64,000 nucleotides of DNA from Pseudomonas sp. PDM15. Its GTDB lineage: Bacteria > Pseudomonadota > Gammaproteobacteria > Pseudomonadales > Pseudomonadaceae. Made by a program: the position numbers and the translations under genes. Below, piece after piece: positions 1 to 10,695 of the stretch. Numbering within the stretch: the stretch's first letter is position 1; every line of letters starts with the position of its first letter. The stretch spans positions 248,001 through 312,000 of the forward strand of contig NZ_JACVAA010000003.1 in assembly GCF_014851565.1 (NCBI RefSeq), in the 5' to 3' direction. The notes below the pieces were generated by a model, which did not search any database, was not told the DNA's origin, and was given only the letters and a program-made list of their open reading frames with translations.

Positions 1-741
1 GATGCTGCTGACCAGCATGATGCCGAGCACGGTGGGGTAGTCCACGCCGTCGGGCATCAGCAGGAACACCAGCAGGCTGGACAGCGACCAGTTGCACATG
101 GACATGCCGGCCTGGGCCAGCGCCAGGCGCAGGGGGGGCAGGGTGACCTCGTGATCGCGCCAGGTCCAGGAGCGGCGACGGGCGAAGCGACAGGCCAGCA
201 GGTAGCTGGCGGCGACCAGCAGCAGGGTGACGCCGATCATCTGCAGCGCGGTGGTACCGATCTCCCATTGTTCCGGCAGGCGCACCAGGCGCAGGGCAAA
301 CACGCCACCGGCGAGGATCAGGTAGCCCAACCAGTTGGTGATCAGGCTGAAGGTGAGGATGCGGGTCACCATGGCCACGCCCAGTCCCAGGCGCGAGTAG
401 AGGCGGTAGCGCAGGGCGATGGCGCCGACCCAGGAGCTGAGATTGAGGTTGAACGCATAGCAGACGAAGGTCAGCGGCAATATCTGCCGTGCCGGCAGGT
501 GGTGGCCGGTATAGATGCGCCCGAGCAGGTCATAGCTGGCGAACAGCAGGAAACTGGCGGTGGTGATCGCCACGCAGGCGGCCAGGGTTGGCCGGTCGAA
601 GCTGCGCAGGGCCTGGACCACCTCGCTCCATTCCAGGTTTTTCACCAGCATGAATAGCAGCACAGGCACCATGATGAAGAACAGTGCCGTGAGCAGGCGC
701 TTTCCCCAGCGAATCCAGGGGTTGGGATGTGGCTTGCTCAT
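1..741 (-). CDS. YbhN/UPF0104-type membrane protein (partial, runs off left edge)
   Basis: The reading frame starts at ATG 741-739 and stays open to the window edge (about 247 residues, C-terminus missing). The translation is strongly hydrophobic with several membrane spans: residues about 17-34, then segments around TLAACVAITTASFLLFA, LTFVCYAFNLNLSSWVGAIA and ILTFSLITNWLGYLILAGG. The N-S-S-W-x-G-x-x-A-L-R-Y-R-L-Y-x-R-L-G block is typical of the lysylphosphatidylglycerol-synthase-like membrane family (UPF0104). Its ATG overlaps the clsB stop (ATGA), and the order ybhP-clsB-ybhN is the E. coli order. Function is not settled; a role in phospholipid handling beside cardiolipin synthase is inference. 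Confidence 0.85.
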   Translation of the reverse strand, partial: MSKPHPNPWIRWGKRLLTALFFIMVPVLLFMLVKNLEWSEVVQALRSFDRPTLAACVAITTASFLLFASYDLLGRIYTGHHLPARQILPLTFVCYAFNLNLSSWVGAIALRYRLYSRLGLGVAMVTRILTFSLITNWLGYLILAGGVFALRLVRLPEQWEIGTTALQMIGVTLLLVAASYLLACRFARRRSWTWRDHEVTLPPLRLALAQAGMSMCNWSLSSLLVFLLMPDGVDYPTVLGIMLVSSI

Positions 742-1949
742 GGCAGCTTGCCCTGGCTGCAGAGGGCGTCATGCGTCTCGTCGGGCTCTGGGCGCAGCGA
801 TTTCAGGCGCGGCGAATGGCCGGGGAACTTGGACGCGATGGCCGGGAACAGCCGGGTGAAGTGGAAGCACAGGAAGATCAGCGGAGCACGCCACCAGTAA
901 CCGCGGATCGCGCGCTCCAGGCTGATGCGCTTGCAGTGCTCGCTGATCAGGGTTTGCAGGTGTTCGTGGAGCTGCTGGTTGAAGCGGGCGTCGCGGATGA
1001 ACAGGTTGGCTTCCAGATTCAGCGCCAGGCTCAGCGGGTCGAGGTTGCTGGAGCCCACGGTGGCCCATTCGCGATCGGCCAGGGCGACCTTGCCGTGCAG
1101 CGGGCGCTGGCAGTATTCGTGGATTTCCACGCCGTCGCGCAGCAGGTAGTTGTACAGCATGCGCGAGAAGCCGCGAGCCCAGGGCATGTCCGGCTGGCCC
1201 TGGAGGATCAGGGTCACCCGCACGCCGCGGCGGGCGGCGTTGCGCAGTTCGCGCAGCAGACGATAGCCGGGGAAGAAATAGGCGTTGGCCACCACCAGGC
1301 GGTAGTTGGCCGAGCGAATGGCCAGCAGATACTGGGTTTCGATGTCCCGGCTGTGAGCGTCGTTGTCGCGCACCGTCAGCAGCATGCGGGCGTCGCCGGC
1401 GAGGCGGGTGACCGGGCGTACCTGGCTGGGCTCGTCGAGGGCAGGGCGCATCACCCGCAGACTGGCGGCATGCAGGTCGGCGACGATCGGGCCGACGACT
1501 TCCACCGCGTAGTCCTGCTTGGCCATCGGGCCGAAGTCGCCAAGGTGGTCGGCCGAATAGTTGATGCCACCGACGAAGGCACGCTCGCCGTCGATCACCA
1601 CCACCTTGCGGTGCAGGCGGCGGAACAGGTTGGTACGCATGCCCAGCCGGCGCGGGCTGGGGTCGAATACATGGATATTGACCCCGGCGCTGGTCATGGC
1701 GGTGACGAACTCGCGGCTGAGGTCGGCGGTGCCGTAGCCGTCCACCGTCAGTTCGACGCGCACGCCACGCTGGGCAGCATCGATCAGCACCTGCTGCAGC
1801 TCGTTGCCAACCTTGTCCTCGAAGATGATGAAGGTCTCGATCAGTACTTCGCGCTTTGCCGCGCGAATGCATTCGAAGACTCGCGGGTAATACTCCTCGC
1901 CATTGATCAGCAGCTGGACCTGATTTCCTTCGCGCCAGTTGTAATTCAT
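738..1949 (-). CDS. clsB: Cardiolipin synthase B (phospholipase D family)
   Basis: A 403-residue protein with two phospholipase D HKD motifs: H113-x-K115-x4-D120 ([17 protein letters not shown]) and H285-x-K287-x4-D292 ([19 protein letters not shown]). The length and the absence of N-terminal membrane spans match ClsB (YbhO) rather than ClsA. The family joins phosphatidyl groups to make cardiolipin at the inner membrane. The start overlaps the end of the ybhP gene by 4 bases and the stop overlaps ybhN, so the three are translationally linked. The neighbourhood (osmotic-stress glucan genes) suggests induction under stress, which is inference. Confidence 0.92.
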   Translation of the reverse strand: MNYNWREGNQVQLLINGEEYYPRVFECIRAAKREVLIETFIIFEDKVGNELQQVLIDAAQRGVRVELTVDGYGTADLSREFVTAMTSAGVNIHVFDPSPRRLGMRTNLFRRLHRKVVVIDGERAFVGGINYSADHLGDFGPMAKQDYAVEVVGPIVADLHAASLRVMRPALDEPSQVRPVTRLAGDARMLLTVRDNDAHSRDIETQYLLAIRSANYRLVVANAYFFPGYRLLRELRNAARRGVRVTLILQGQPDMPWARGFSRMLYNYLLRDGVEIHEYCQRPLHGKVALADREWATVGSSNLDPLSLALNLEANLFIRDARFNQQLHEHLQTLISEHCKRISLERAIRGYWWRAPLIFLCFHFTRLFPAIASKFPGHSPRLKSLRPEPDETHDALCSQGKLP

Positions 1950-2728
1950 AGGTGAATCTCCACAGCCAAGGGGGCATGGTCGGAAAGGTGGGACCAGGGT
2001 CGGGTCGATAGCGCGACGGGCGCATGGCTGGTCGCGTTGCGCACGTAGATGCGGTCCAGGCGCAGCAGCGGCCAGCGCGCCGGGAAACTCTTGGCCGGCT
2101 CGCCAAATTCGCTGGTAAAGACTTCGTGCATGCCCTGTTCGGCGAGGACTGCGCTGGCGGTCTGGCGCCAGTCGTTGAAGTCGCCGGCGACTATGACCGG
2201 CTCATCCGCCGGCAGGCTCTCGACCAGGCGGCAGAGCAGGGCCAGTTGCTGGCGGCGGTGCACCTCGCGCAGGCCCAGGTGCACGCAGATGGCATGCACC
2301 TGGCGCGGGCCGGGCACATCCAGCACGCAGTGCAGCAGGCCGCGCTGCTCGACCACGCCGATCGACACATCCAGATTCACGTATTGGCTGATGGGGAATT
2401 TGCTCATCAGCGCGTTGCCATGGTCGCCGTCCGGGTACACCGCGTTGCGCCCGTAGGCGAACTGCGGCCACATGCTGTCGGCGAGGAATTCGTAGTGCGG
2501 CGTCACCGGCCAGTTGCGGTGCCGGCGGGCGTGGCGCTGATGGGTGCCGAGTACCTCCTGAAGAAACACCAGGTCGGCTCCGGTGGCGCGTACCGCCTCG
2601 CGCAGCTCGGGCAGGATGAAACGCCGGTTGAGGGCGGTGAAGCCCTTGTGGGTATTGATGGTCAGCACCTTGAGCTGATGCACGGCGGGCGCTTGCTCCA
2701 CCGTGAGAATCGGACTGGGTTCGCTCAT
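1946..2728 (-). CDS. ybhP: Endonuclease/exonuclease/phosphatase family protein, YbhP-like
   Basis: A 260-residue protein of the DNase I-like metal-dependent hydrolase fold. Visible motifs are N25 in TINTHKG, E58 in [14 protein letters not shown] near residue 190 and the terminal LSDHAPL with D250-H251, so the catalytic set looks complete. The start at 2728 follows a good AAGGAGA ribosome site and overlaps the DUF72 stop (ATGA); a longer in-frame extension upstream lies inside the DUF72 gene and is rejected. Substrate unknown: the family contains nucleases, inositol phosphatases and sphingomyelinases. Position before clsB hints at lipid head-group chemistry. Confidence 0.88.
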   Translation of the reverse strand: MSEPSPILTVEQAPAVHQLKVLTINTHKGFTALNRRFILPELREAVRATGADLVFLQEVLGTHQRHARRHRNWPVTPHYEFLADSMWPQFAYGRNAVYPDGDHGNALMSKFPISQYVNLDVSIGVVEQRGLLHCVLDVPGPRQVHAICVHLGLREVHRRQQLALLCRLVESLPADEPVIVAGDFNDWRQTASAVLAEQGMHEVFTSEFGEPAKSFPARWPLLRLDRIYVRNATSHAPVALSTRPWSHLSDHAPLAVEIHL

Positions 2729-3624
2729 ACCAGTTCTCCTTGCCGGCGCTGCGGCGAACGCCCCAGGCCTTCCAGCAGGTGGCGCGCGTCGTAGGGCGCG
2801 CGCACCTTCACGTCGTTGTCGAAGTAGCAATACAGGTCGCGCGGCCGCTTGCTCGGCTGGTGTTCGGGGTCGATCAGTCGGGCGTCATCCGGCTGCCCGC
2901 CAGCGGTCCAGGCTTCGATGCGTTCCTGCCAGCGCAGCAGCGCCTGGGGCGAATAGCCGCTGGTGTAGAGCTTTACGTCGCCGTGCAGGCGCAGGTAGAG
3001 GAAGTCGGCGGTGACGTCCTCCATATACGGCCATTTACTCGCGGTATCGGCCACCACCAGGGCCACGCCGTGCTGGCGCAACAGCTCGACGAAGGCCGGG
3101 CAGAGGAAGCTGTCGTTGCGTATCTCCACCGCATGGCGCAGCGCGCGTCCCGGCTCGGCTTCCAGATAGCCAGGCACATGCAGCCGCGCATCGGCGTGCC
3201 GCGCGCAAGCGCGTGCCTGCTCGGTGTCTTGAGGCAGCCGACCAAGGAAGTCGCCGAACAGCTGGGCATCGAAACCGAAGGTGGGTGGGAACTGCCAGAG
3301 GATCGGGCCGAGTTTGTCCTTCAGCTGCAGCGGGCCGGAGGCGAAGAAGTTGGCCAGTGGCTGGCCGACATCGCGCAGGCGGCGCACATGGGTGATGTAG
3401 CGCGGCGCCTTGACGCTGAAGACGAAGTCCTCCGGCGTGTCGGCATACCAGTTGGCGTAGCGCTGCGGATTCTGCAGGCCGTAGAAGGAGCCGTTGATCT
3501 CGATGCTGTTGACCTCCCGCGAGGCGAACTCCAGCTCCCTGCGCTGGGGCAGCCCCTTGGGATAGAAGTCGCCACGCCAGGGGGCGTAGCGCCATCCCGA
3601 TATGCCGATGCGAATATCACTCAT
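2725..3624 (-). CDS. DUF72 domain protein (YecE family)
   Basis: A 299-residue protein beginning [22 protein letters not shown], the typical DUF72 opening (G-x-S-G-W-x-Y..W-x-G-x-F-Y-P), followed by [39 protein letters not shown] and a CYFDND-type end. The fold is a TIM barrel; biochemical role is unknown. The start at 3624 has AGGGAG upstream; the frame is open further upstream but that stretch is antisense/out of phase with the dehydrogenase gene and has no family match. It lies 8 bases after the dehydrogenase and overlaps ybhP. Confidence 0.88.
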   Translation of the reverse strand: MSDIRIGISGWRYAPWRGDFYPKGLPQRRELEFASREVNSIEINGSFYGLQNPQRYANWYADTPEDFVFSVKAPRYITHVRRLRDVGQPLANFFASGPLQLKDKLGPILWQFPPTFGFDAQLFGDFLGRLPQDTEQARACARHADARLHVPGYLEAEPGRALRHAVEIRNDSFLCPAFVELLRQHGVALVVADTASKWPYMEDVTADFLYLRLHGDVKLYTSGYSPQALLRWQERIEAWTAGGQPDDARLIDPEHQPSKRPRDLYCYFDNDVKVRAPYDARHLLEGLGRSPQRRQGELV

Positions 3625-3632
3625 GGAACTCC

Positions 3633-4943
3633 CTAGGACCGCTTGGGCACCATTGTGGTCAACATGTCGCCGTTGGACGCGGGCGCTTCGATGGTCTGCT
3701 CGAGGCGGCCGCTCTTGATCTGCTCCTCGCTGCCTACGCCCAGCTGCATCTGCGGGTGCAGCTCGACCTTGATCCAGCCTTCGTCGCGGCGGTCGAACGC
3801 CTTGAAGGCTTCGATGGCATCGCTCATAGGCTTGATCTGGGTGAGGATCTTGGCCGGGTCGATGCGGTGGTTGAGTACCAGGTCGATCAGCAGCGGGATG
3901 TATTTGCGGTGATGACAGTTGCCCATGTTGATGGTCAGGTTCTTGTTCATCGCCGCGCCGATCGGGAACACCCGCGCCTGCTGCGGGTAGACGCCGATGA
4001 TCGACAGGGTGCCGGCCTTGTCCAGCGCTTCCACGGCCCACTGCAGGGCCTGACTCGGCGCATTGCCGGGGTGCCAGTTGGCGCCGTCCGGGTGGGTCTT
4101 GGGCGCGACTGCGGCCATCTCTTCGCGGAACTGGCCGACTTGCTGGGAATTGGCGTGACAGGAGCACTCGGCGTCCACGCCGACAGCATCGATGGCGCGG
4201 TCCACGCCAATGCCGCTGGTCAGCCGACGCAGGGTCTGCACCGGGTCTTCCAGGTCGAAATTGATCACCTCGGCGCCTTGCTGGCGGGCCATGCGCAGGC
4301 GGTCCTCGAGGTGGTCGATGGCAAATACTCGCGAGGCGCCGAGCAGCTTGGCGCTGGCGATGGCGAACTGGCCGACGGGGCCGCAGCCGAACACCGCCAC
4401 CGTATCGCCGGGCGTGATCTCGGCCATCTCGGCACCGAAGTAGCCGGTGGGGAAGATGTCCGAAAGCAGGATGGCCTGGTCGTCGCTGATCTCGCGGGGC
4501 AGCTTGACCAGGCCGATATGGGCGAAGGGAATGCGAGCCTTCTCGGCCTGCAACCCGTGGAACGGGCCGGAGGGCGAGGGGCCGCCGAAGAAGGCCGTGC
4601 CGGCCTCCTTGCCGTTGGGGTTGGCCTCGTCGCACTGGGCGTAGTAGCCAGCGCGGCAGTAGGAGCAGTTGCCGCAGGCGATGGTGGAGGGAATCACCAC
4701 CCGGTCGCCGATCTGCAGGTTGCGCACATCCTCGCCCAGGGCTTCGACGATGCCGACGCCCTCGTGGCCAAGGATGGTGCCCTTGGCCATGCCGGGCACG
4801 GTGCCGCGCACGAAATGCAGGTCGGTACCGCAGATCGCCGAGGCGGTCAGGCGCACGATAGCGTCGGTGGGCTCTTGCAGGGTGGGCTCGGGCACGTCAT
4901 CGAGACGGATGTCGCCCACATCATGGAATACCACGGCTTTCAT
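3633..4943 (-). CDS. Zinc-dependent alcohol dehydrogenase, glutathione-independent formaldehyde dehydrogenase-like
   Basis: A 436-residue medium-chain dehydrogenase. The catalytic zinc site is visible as C38 in AICGTDLH and the GHEGVG block near residue 63; a structural zinc cluster follows (CGNCSYCRAGYYAQC), and the Rossmann motif is VAVFGCGPVGQFA. The length and the inserted segment with ECSCHAN and HPDGANWHPGN set it with the FdhA-like enzymes rather than simple ethanol dehydrogenases. It is the gene immediately after the CBS protein in the stress operon. Substrate cannot be read from sequence. A second, shorter relative lies at 23860-25026. Confidence 0.87.
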   Translation of the reverse strand: MKAVVFHDVGDIRLDDVPEPTLQEPTDAIVRLTASAICGTDLHFVRGTVPGMAKGTILGHEGVGIVEALGEDVRNLQIGDRVVIPSTIACGNCSYCRAGYYAQCDEANPNGKEAGTAFFGGPSPSGPFHGLQAEKARIPFAHIGLVKLPREISDDQAILLSDIFPTGYFGAEMAEITPGDTVAVFGCGPVGQFAIASAKLLGASRVFAIDHLEDRLRMARQQGAEVINFDLEDPVQTLRRLTSGIGVDRAIDAVGVDAECSCHANSQQVGQFREEMAAVAPKTHPDGANWHPGNAPSQALQWAVEALDKAGTLSIIGVYPQQARVFPIGAAMNKNLTINMGNCHHRKYIPLLIDLVLNHRIDPAKILTQIKPMSDAIEAFKAFDRRDEGWIKVELHPQMQLGVGSEEQIKSGRLEQTIEAPASNGDMLTTMVPKRS

Positions 4944-4974
4944 GCGGTTCTCCGACTCGCTCTGCCCGCAGGCT

Positions 4975-5388
4975 TCAGTGGGCCTGCGCTACGCCGCGCA
5001 GCAGGGTGCTGCTGGACTTGTCGCTACGGGCGCTGGCGATGTTGCCGAGGGACACCACGCCGATCAGGCGCTTCTCGCGGCTGAGTACCGGCAGGCGACG
5101 TTTCTGGATATCCGCCATGTTCTGCGCCACGTGCTGCACGTCTTCGTCCTCGAAGCAGTAACAGACGTTGCCGCTCATCACCTGGCGTACCGGGGTGTCG
5201 CTGTTCAGGCCTTCTGCCACCGCGCGCACGGCGATGTCGCGGTCGGTGAGCATGCCCACCAGGCGGTCGTTTTCCTCGACCAGCAGCGCGCCGCTGTCGA
5301 TGCGCGCCATCAGCGCGGCGGCCTCACGGATGCTTTCTTCGGGGCGCACTGTCTGCACATTGCGGGTCATGATTTCGCTGATCTTCAT
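4975..5388 (-). CDS. CBS domain-pair protein
   Basis: A 137-residue protein made of two CBS repeats: the first starts MKISEIMTRNVQTV and includes VGMLTDRDIAVR (about residues 1-65), the second contains VRQVMSGN and ends with LIGVVSLGNIA (about 67-120). Stand-alone CBS pairs bind adenine nucleotides and often act as energy or stress sensors. The start has a near-perfect AGGAGGACGAC site. It lies after glgX with 98 bases between, including a hairpin, and 31 bases before the dehydrogenase. Its partner protein is unknown. Confidence 0.9.
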   Translation of the reverse strand: MKISEIMTRNVQTVRPEESIREAAALMARIDSGALLVEENDRLVGMLTDRDIAVRAVAEGLNSDTPVRQVMSGNVCYCFEDEDVQHVAQNMADIQKRRLPVLSREKRLIGVVSLGNIASARSDKSSSTLLRGVAQAH

Positions 5389-5413
5389 GTCGTCCTCCTG
5401 TGTCGAAAGTGAC

Positions 5414-5433
5414 GGCGCCGCTTTTGCGGCGCC
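5414..5433. terminator. Perfect 8-bp hairpin between glgX and the CBS gene
   Basis: An inverted repeat GGCGCCGC-TTTT-GCGGCGCC, fully paired, lies 53 bases after the glgX stop. There is no T-run after it in the minus direction, so it may attenuate, act as an RNA-processing or stability element, or be a weak terminator rather than a full stop. The CBS start codon is only 25 bases downstream. Confidence 0.45.
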
Positions 5434-5486
5434 TACAGCTTCCGACTGGAGGGGACGGGCGCGGTTCAGGCTTTTTTCGCCGTGGA

Positions 5487-7613
<2,127 letters not shown>

Positions 7614-7622
7614 GCTCACCTC

Positions 7623-7895
7623 TCAGGCCTTGGGCGTTTTGGTGGTGCTGCGCGGTGCGCGCGGCTTCTTCAGCAGTGCCGGCTGTTCGGCCTGGGCCTC
7701 CGCCTCGGCCAGCGTCACCGCCTTGGGCTTGCTGATACGCCGTGGCTTGAGCGTCGGCAGCTGCTCGGTGGCGGCTTCGGCCTCGGCCAGCTTGTAGGCC
7801 ATGGCCCAGTGGCGATCTTCCTGGCCGACGGGCTTACCCTCGGATTCCCAGATCTGATAGGCGAATTCGCGGACGCGTTGTTCATCGATGCTCAT
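7623..7895 (-). CDS. DUF2934 domain protein
   Basis: A 90-residue protein. Residues 1-35 (RVREFAYQIWESEGKPVGQE) fit the short DUF2934 motif R-I-R-x-x-A-Y-x-I-W-E-x-E-G-x-P; the rest is an Ala/Pro/Lys-rich basic tail ending KPRAPRSTTKTPKA. DUF2934 proteins are small, of unknown function, and in Pseudomonas commonly sit among trehalose/glucan genes. It overlaps the treY end by 14 bases and directly precedes glgX, so it is part of the operon. A regulatory or scaffolding role would be a guess. Confidence 0.82.
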   Translation of the reverse strand: MSIDEQRVREFAYQIWESEGKPVGQEDRHWAMAYKLAEAEAATEQLPTLKPRRISKPKAVTLAEAEAQAEQPALLKKPRAPRSTTKTPKA

Positions 7896-10695
7896 GGCAA
7901 TTCTCCTGGCGATGGGGTTTGAGGCAGAGCAGGTTGACCGGGAACTCCGCCAGCACCTCGGCCAGCAGCAGATGCCCGTGATTGGTCGGTGAGTGCGGCG
8001 GCAGAATGCCGGTCAGGCCCAGGCCGGCGAGCTCCGGCGGCAGCACGACGCGGGTATCGCCCCAGCGCGCGGCCGGTATGTGCGGCACCTCGCTGCTGCC
8101 CAGCAGGCCGGCGGCCAGGCGAGGCACCACGGCCACCAGGTGGGTGTCGCCGAAGCTGCGGGCGAAGGCCAGTACGCGGCTGGCCTGCTCGCCCTCGACC
8201 TCCAGTGGGCGGTAGTCGCCGCGGGCGAACAGCTGCGGGCGGGCATGCCGGATGGCCAGCAGATTGGCGATCAGCCATTGCTTGACCCGGCCATCCTGCC
8301 AGTGGGCGAGCAGCTCGCCTGGTTCGGCCAGGCCGTCCAGCGAGGCGACGCGGGCGGCGAAGTCCACCGGCCGGCGGTTGTCCGGATCGACCAGGCTGAA
8401 ATCCCAATACTCGCAACCCTGGTAGAGGTCCGGCACGCCCGGCGCACTGTACTTCAGCAGGCACTGGGCCAGGCTGTTGAGGGCGCCGGCCGGAGCGATG
8501 CTGGCCACCGCAGCGACCAGCTCCAGGCGCAGCTCGCGGCCTTCCGGACGGGTCAGCAGGCGCTCGAGGAATTCCTGGCTGGCCGCTTCGTGCTCGGCGT
8601 TGGGAGCGTTCCAGCTGGTGTTCAGCTTGGCTTCGCGCAGGGCCTTCTGTTGCCAGGTGCGCATGCGCTGCAGATAGGCCTGCAGGCCTTCGCTATCGTC
8701 CGCACTCAGTTCCAGCGGCCAGCTGCCGAGCAGGGCCTGGTAGAGGATCAGTTCTTCATCGGCGCTGGGTGCGTTTTCCGGCAGGTCGCCGCGCCACAGG
8801 GCGGCCAGGGCGCGCCAGCGCTGGATCTTCTCGGCATACCAGGACGCGCGTTCGCTGAGCACGGCCAGGCGCGCGCGGCTGTCCTCGCCACGCTTGTGGT
8901 CGTGGGTGGCGGTGGCCAGCTGGTTGTATGGCAGCTTGCTGGCCCGCTCGCGGTTGCACTGGTGGAAATGTTCCAGCGGCTGGCTGAAGTGCTCGGCGTC
9001 GAAGCCCACGTCGTAGCGCGACAGCAGCACGCCGGCGCGGTAGCAGGCGGTGTCTTCCACCGCCTTGGCCGCCACCGGCGAGGTCAGCTGCTGGAAACGG
9101 CTCAGAACCCGCGCGCGCAGCTTGCGCGGACGCCCCGGCGGCAGCTCGTGCAGCGGTTGGCCGCCGAGCCAGCGGTCGAGGTGGTCGAGCAGCGGCCAGT
9201 CGGCTTCGGCCAGGGTCAGGCGCGCGCCGTCCAGGGCCTGCTGGAACACGTGCTGGTCCTGCCCGGAGCGGCCGCAGGCGTTGGCGTAGGTGCGGTACAC
9301 CGGGAAATGCACGATCAGCTCGAGCAGCGCCCGGCGGATAGAGGCCAGGGTCAGGTCGCGGGTGGCGATATCGTTGCGCGCCACCTGCAGCAGGCCCTGG
9401 GCGACTTCCTCCAGATCGCCGGTCAGCGAACTGCCGAGCACCAGGCGTCGTGCCTCCAGTGCCTCCTCGGCGAACTCCTGCGGGCGCCCGCCCAGCTCGC
9501 TCCACAGCTCGCGCAGCGGCTGTTCACCGCGCGGATCGTGCTGCAGCAGGGCGAGCTGGTTCATGAACTCGTAGCCAGTGGTGCCGTCGACGTTCCAGTT
9601 GTCCGGCAGGTGCTCGCCGTAGCCGAGGATCTTCTCCACGTAGATCGGAAAATGCTGGCCGAACATCGCCTGCGGACGCTTTGCCAGCAGCAGGTCGACG
9701 CGCCGGCGCAGGCGCCGGCAATAGGCGCGCGGGTTGGCCAGGCCGTCCACATGGTCGATGCGCAGGCCGTCGACCAGGCCCTGCTCGATCAGCTGGAAGA
9801 TCTTGCCGTGGGTCAGCTCGAACACTTCCGGGCGCTCCACCCGCAGGCCGCCCAGCTCGTTGATGTCGAAGAAGCGCCGCCAGTTGATGTCGTCGGCTGC
9901 CGTGCGCCAGCTGGCCACCCGGTAATGCTGGCGTTCCAGCAACTGGTGCAGGCGCTGCACGCCGGCTTCGCCGTCGCAGCGGTAGCGGGCCAGGGCGCGG
10001 CGCATGGCCTCGCCAGTCACCTCTGGGCGGCCCAGCTGGGCCAGTTCGGCGCACAGTGGCTGGCTGCTGTGCCAGGCATCGCCGTCGCTGCGCAGGGCGT
10101 CGAAGCGTTTGGCCAGCTCGGCCAGCGCCGGGTCGTCGGCGCCGCGCAGGATCTCGCCGTAGCTGGGCGGGGTGATCGGCAGACGATGTTCGAAATGCTG
10201 CGCGTAGAAGCGGCCGTGGTCCGGGTCGAAGTGCAGGGCGATGCTGCCGCCGGCCAGGGCCTCGCCATAGTCGGTACGCAGGAAAGGCACCAACAGCTGG
10301 CCGGCCAGTAGCGGGTCGTGGGAGTGCCACTGGATATCGAAGAACTTGGCATAGGGGCTGTCCTTGCCCCATTCCAGCAGGTCCAGCCACCAAGGGTTGG
10401 CGTCGCCGCCAACGGCCATGTGGTTGGGCACTATGTCGAGGATAAGGCCGATACCGCGGCCGTGCAGGGCCTCGACCAAACGCACCAGGCCGGGCTCGCC
10501 GCCCAGCTCGGGGTTGATCCGGGTTGGATCGACCACGTCGTAGCCGTGCATCGAGCCCGGGCGCGCGGTGAGCAGCGGCGAGGCGTACACATGGCTGATG
10601 CCCAGGCGCGCGAAGTAGGGCACCAGCTCTACCGCGTCATGCAGGGTGAAGCCCTGGTGGAATTGCAGGCGCAGGGTGGCGCGCAGATCAATCAT
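7882..10695 (-). CDS. treY: Maltooligosyltrehalose synthase
   Basis: A 937-residue GH13 enzyme. It converts the reducing end of a linear alpha-1,4-glucan into an alpha,alpha-1,1-linked trehalosyl unit. Motifs: HVYASPLLTARPGSMHGYDV (36-55), LDIVPNHMA (86-94), nucleophile D314 in LRIDHVDGLANP, acid/base E354 in YVEKILGYGE, and TTGYEF (372-377). Length and motif spacing are normal for TreY. It overlaps malQ by 8 bases at its start and DUF2934 at its end. TreZ, which cuts off the trehalose, is encoded two genes upstream. Confidence 0.96.
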   Translation of the reverse strand: MIDLRATLRLQFHQGFTLHDAVELVPYFARLGISHVYASPLLTARPGSMHGYDVVDPTRINPELGGEPGLVRLVEALHGRGIGLILDIVPNHMAVGGDANPWWLDLLEWGKDSPYAKFFDIQWHSHDPLLAGQLLVPFLRTDYGEALAGGSIALHFDPDHGRFYAQHFEHRLPITPPSYGEILRGADDPALAELAKRFDALRSDGDAWHSSQPLCAELAQLGRPEVTGEAMRRALARYRCDGEAGVQRLHQLLERQHYRVASWRTAADDINWRRFFDINELGGLRVERPEVFELTHGKIFQLIEQGLVDGLRIDHVDGLANPRAYCRRLRRRVDLLLAKRPQAMFGQHFPIYVEKILGYGEHLPDNWNVDGTTGYEFMNQLALLQHDPRGEQPLRELWSELGGRPQEFAEEALEARRLVLGSSLTGDLEEVAQGLLQVARNDIATRDLTLASIRRALLELIVHFPVYRTYANACGRSGQDQHVFQQALDGARLTLAEADWPLLDHLDRWLGGQPLHELPPGRPRKLRARVLSRFQQLTSPVAAKAVEDTACYRAGVLLSRYDVGFDAEHFSQPLEHFHQCNRERASKLPYNQLATATHDHKRGEDSRARLAVLSERASWYAEKIQRWRALAALWRGDLPENAPSADEELILYQALLGSWPLELSADDSEGLQAYLQRMRTWQQKALREAKLNTSWNAPNAEHEAASQEFLERLLTRPEGRELRLELVAAVASIAPAGALNSLAQCLLKYSAPGVPDLYQGCEYWDFSLVDPDNRRPVDFAARVASLDGLAEPGELLAHWQDGRVKQWLIANLLAIRHARPQLFARGDYRPLEVEGEQASRVLAFARSFGDTHLVAVVPRLAAGLLGSSEVPHIPAARWGDTRVVLPPELAGLGLTGILPPHSPTNHGHLLLAEVLAEFPVNLLCLKPHRQENCHEHR

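Noticed and set aside
729..1955. Long plus-strand frame opposite clsB
   Set aside because: Antisense shadow in high-GC coding DNA; no family motifs, while the minus strand has complete HKD motifs.
7993..10311. Plus-strand frame of over 770 codons opposite treY
   Set aside because: Shadow frame; composition rich in Ala/Gly/Gln/Val with no domain. treY is clear on minus.
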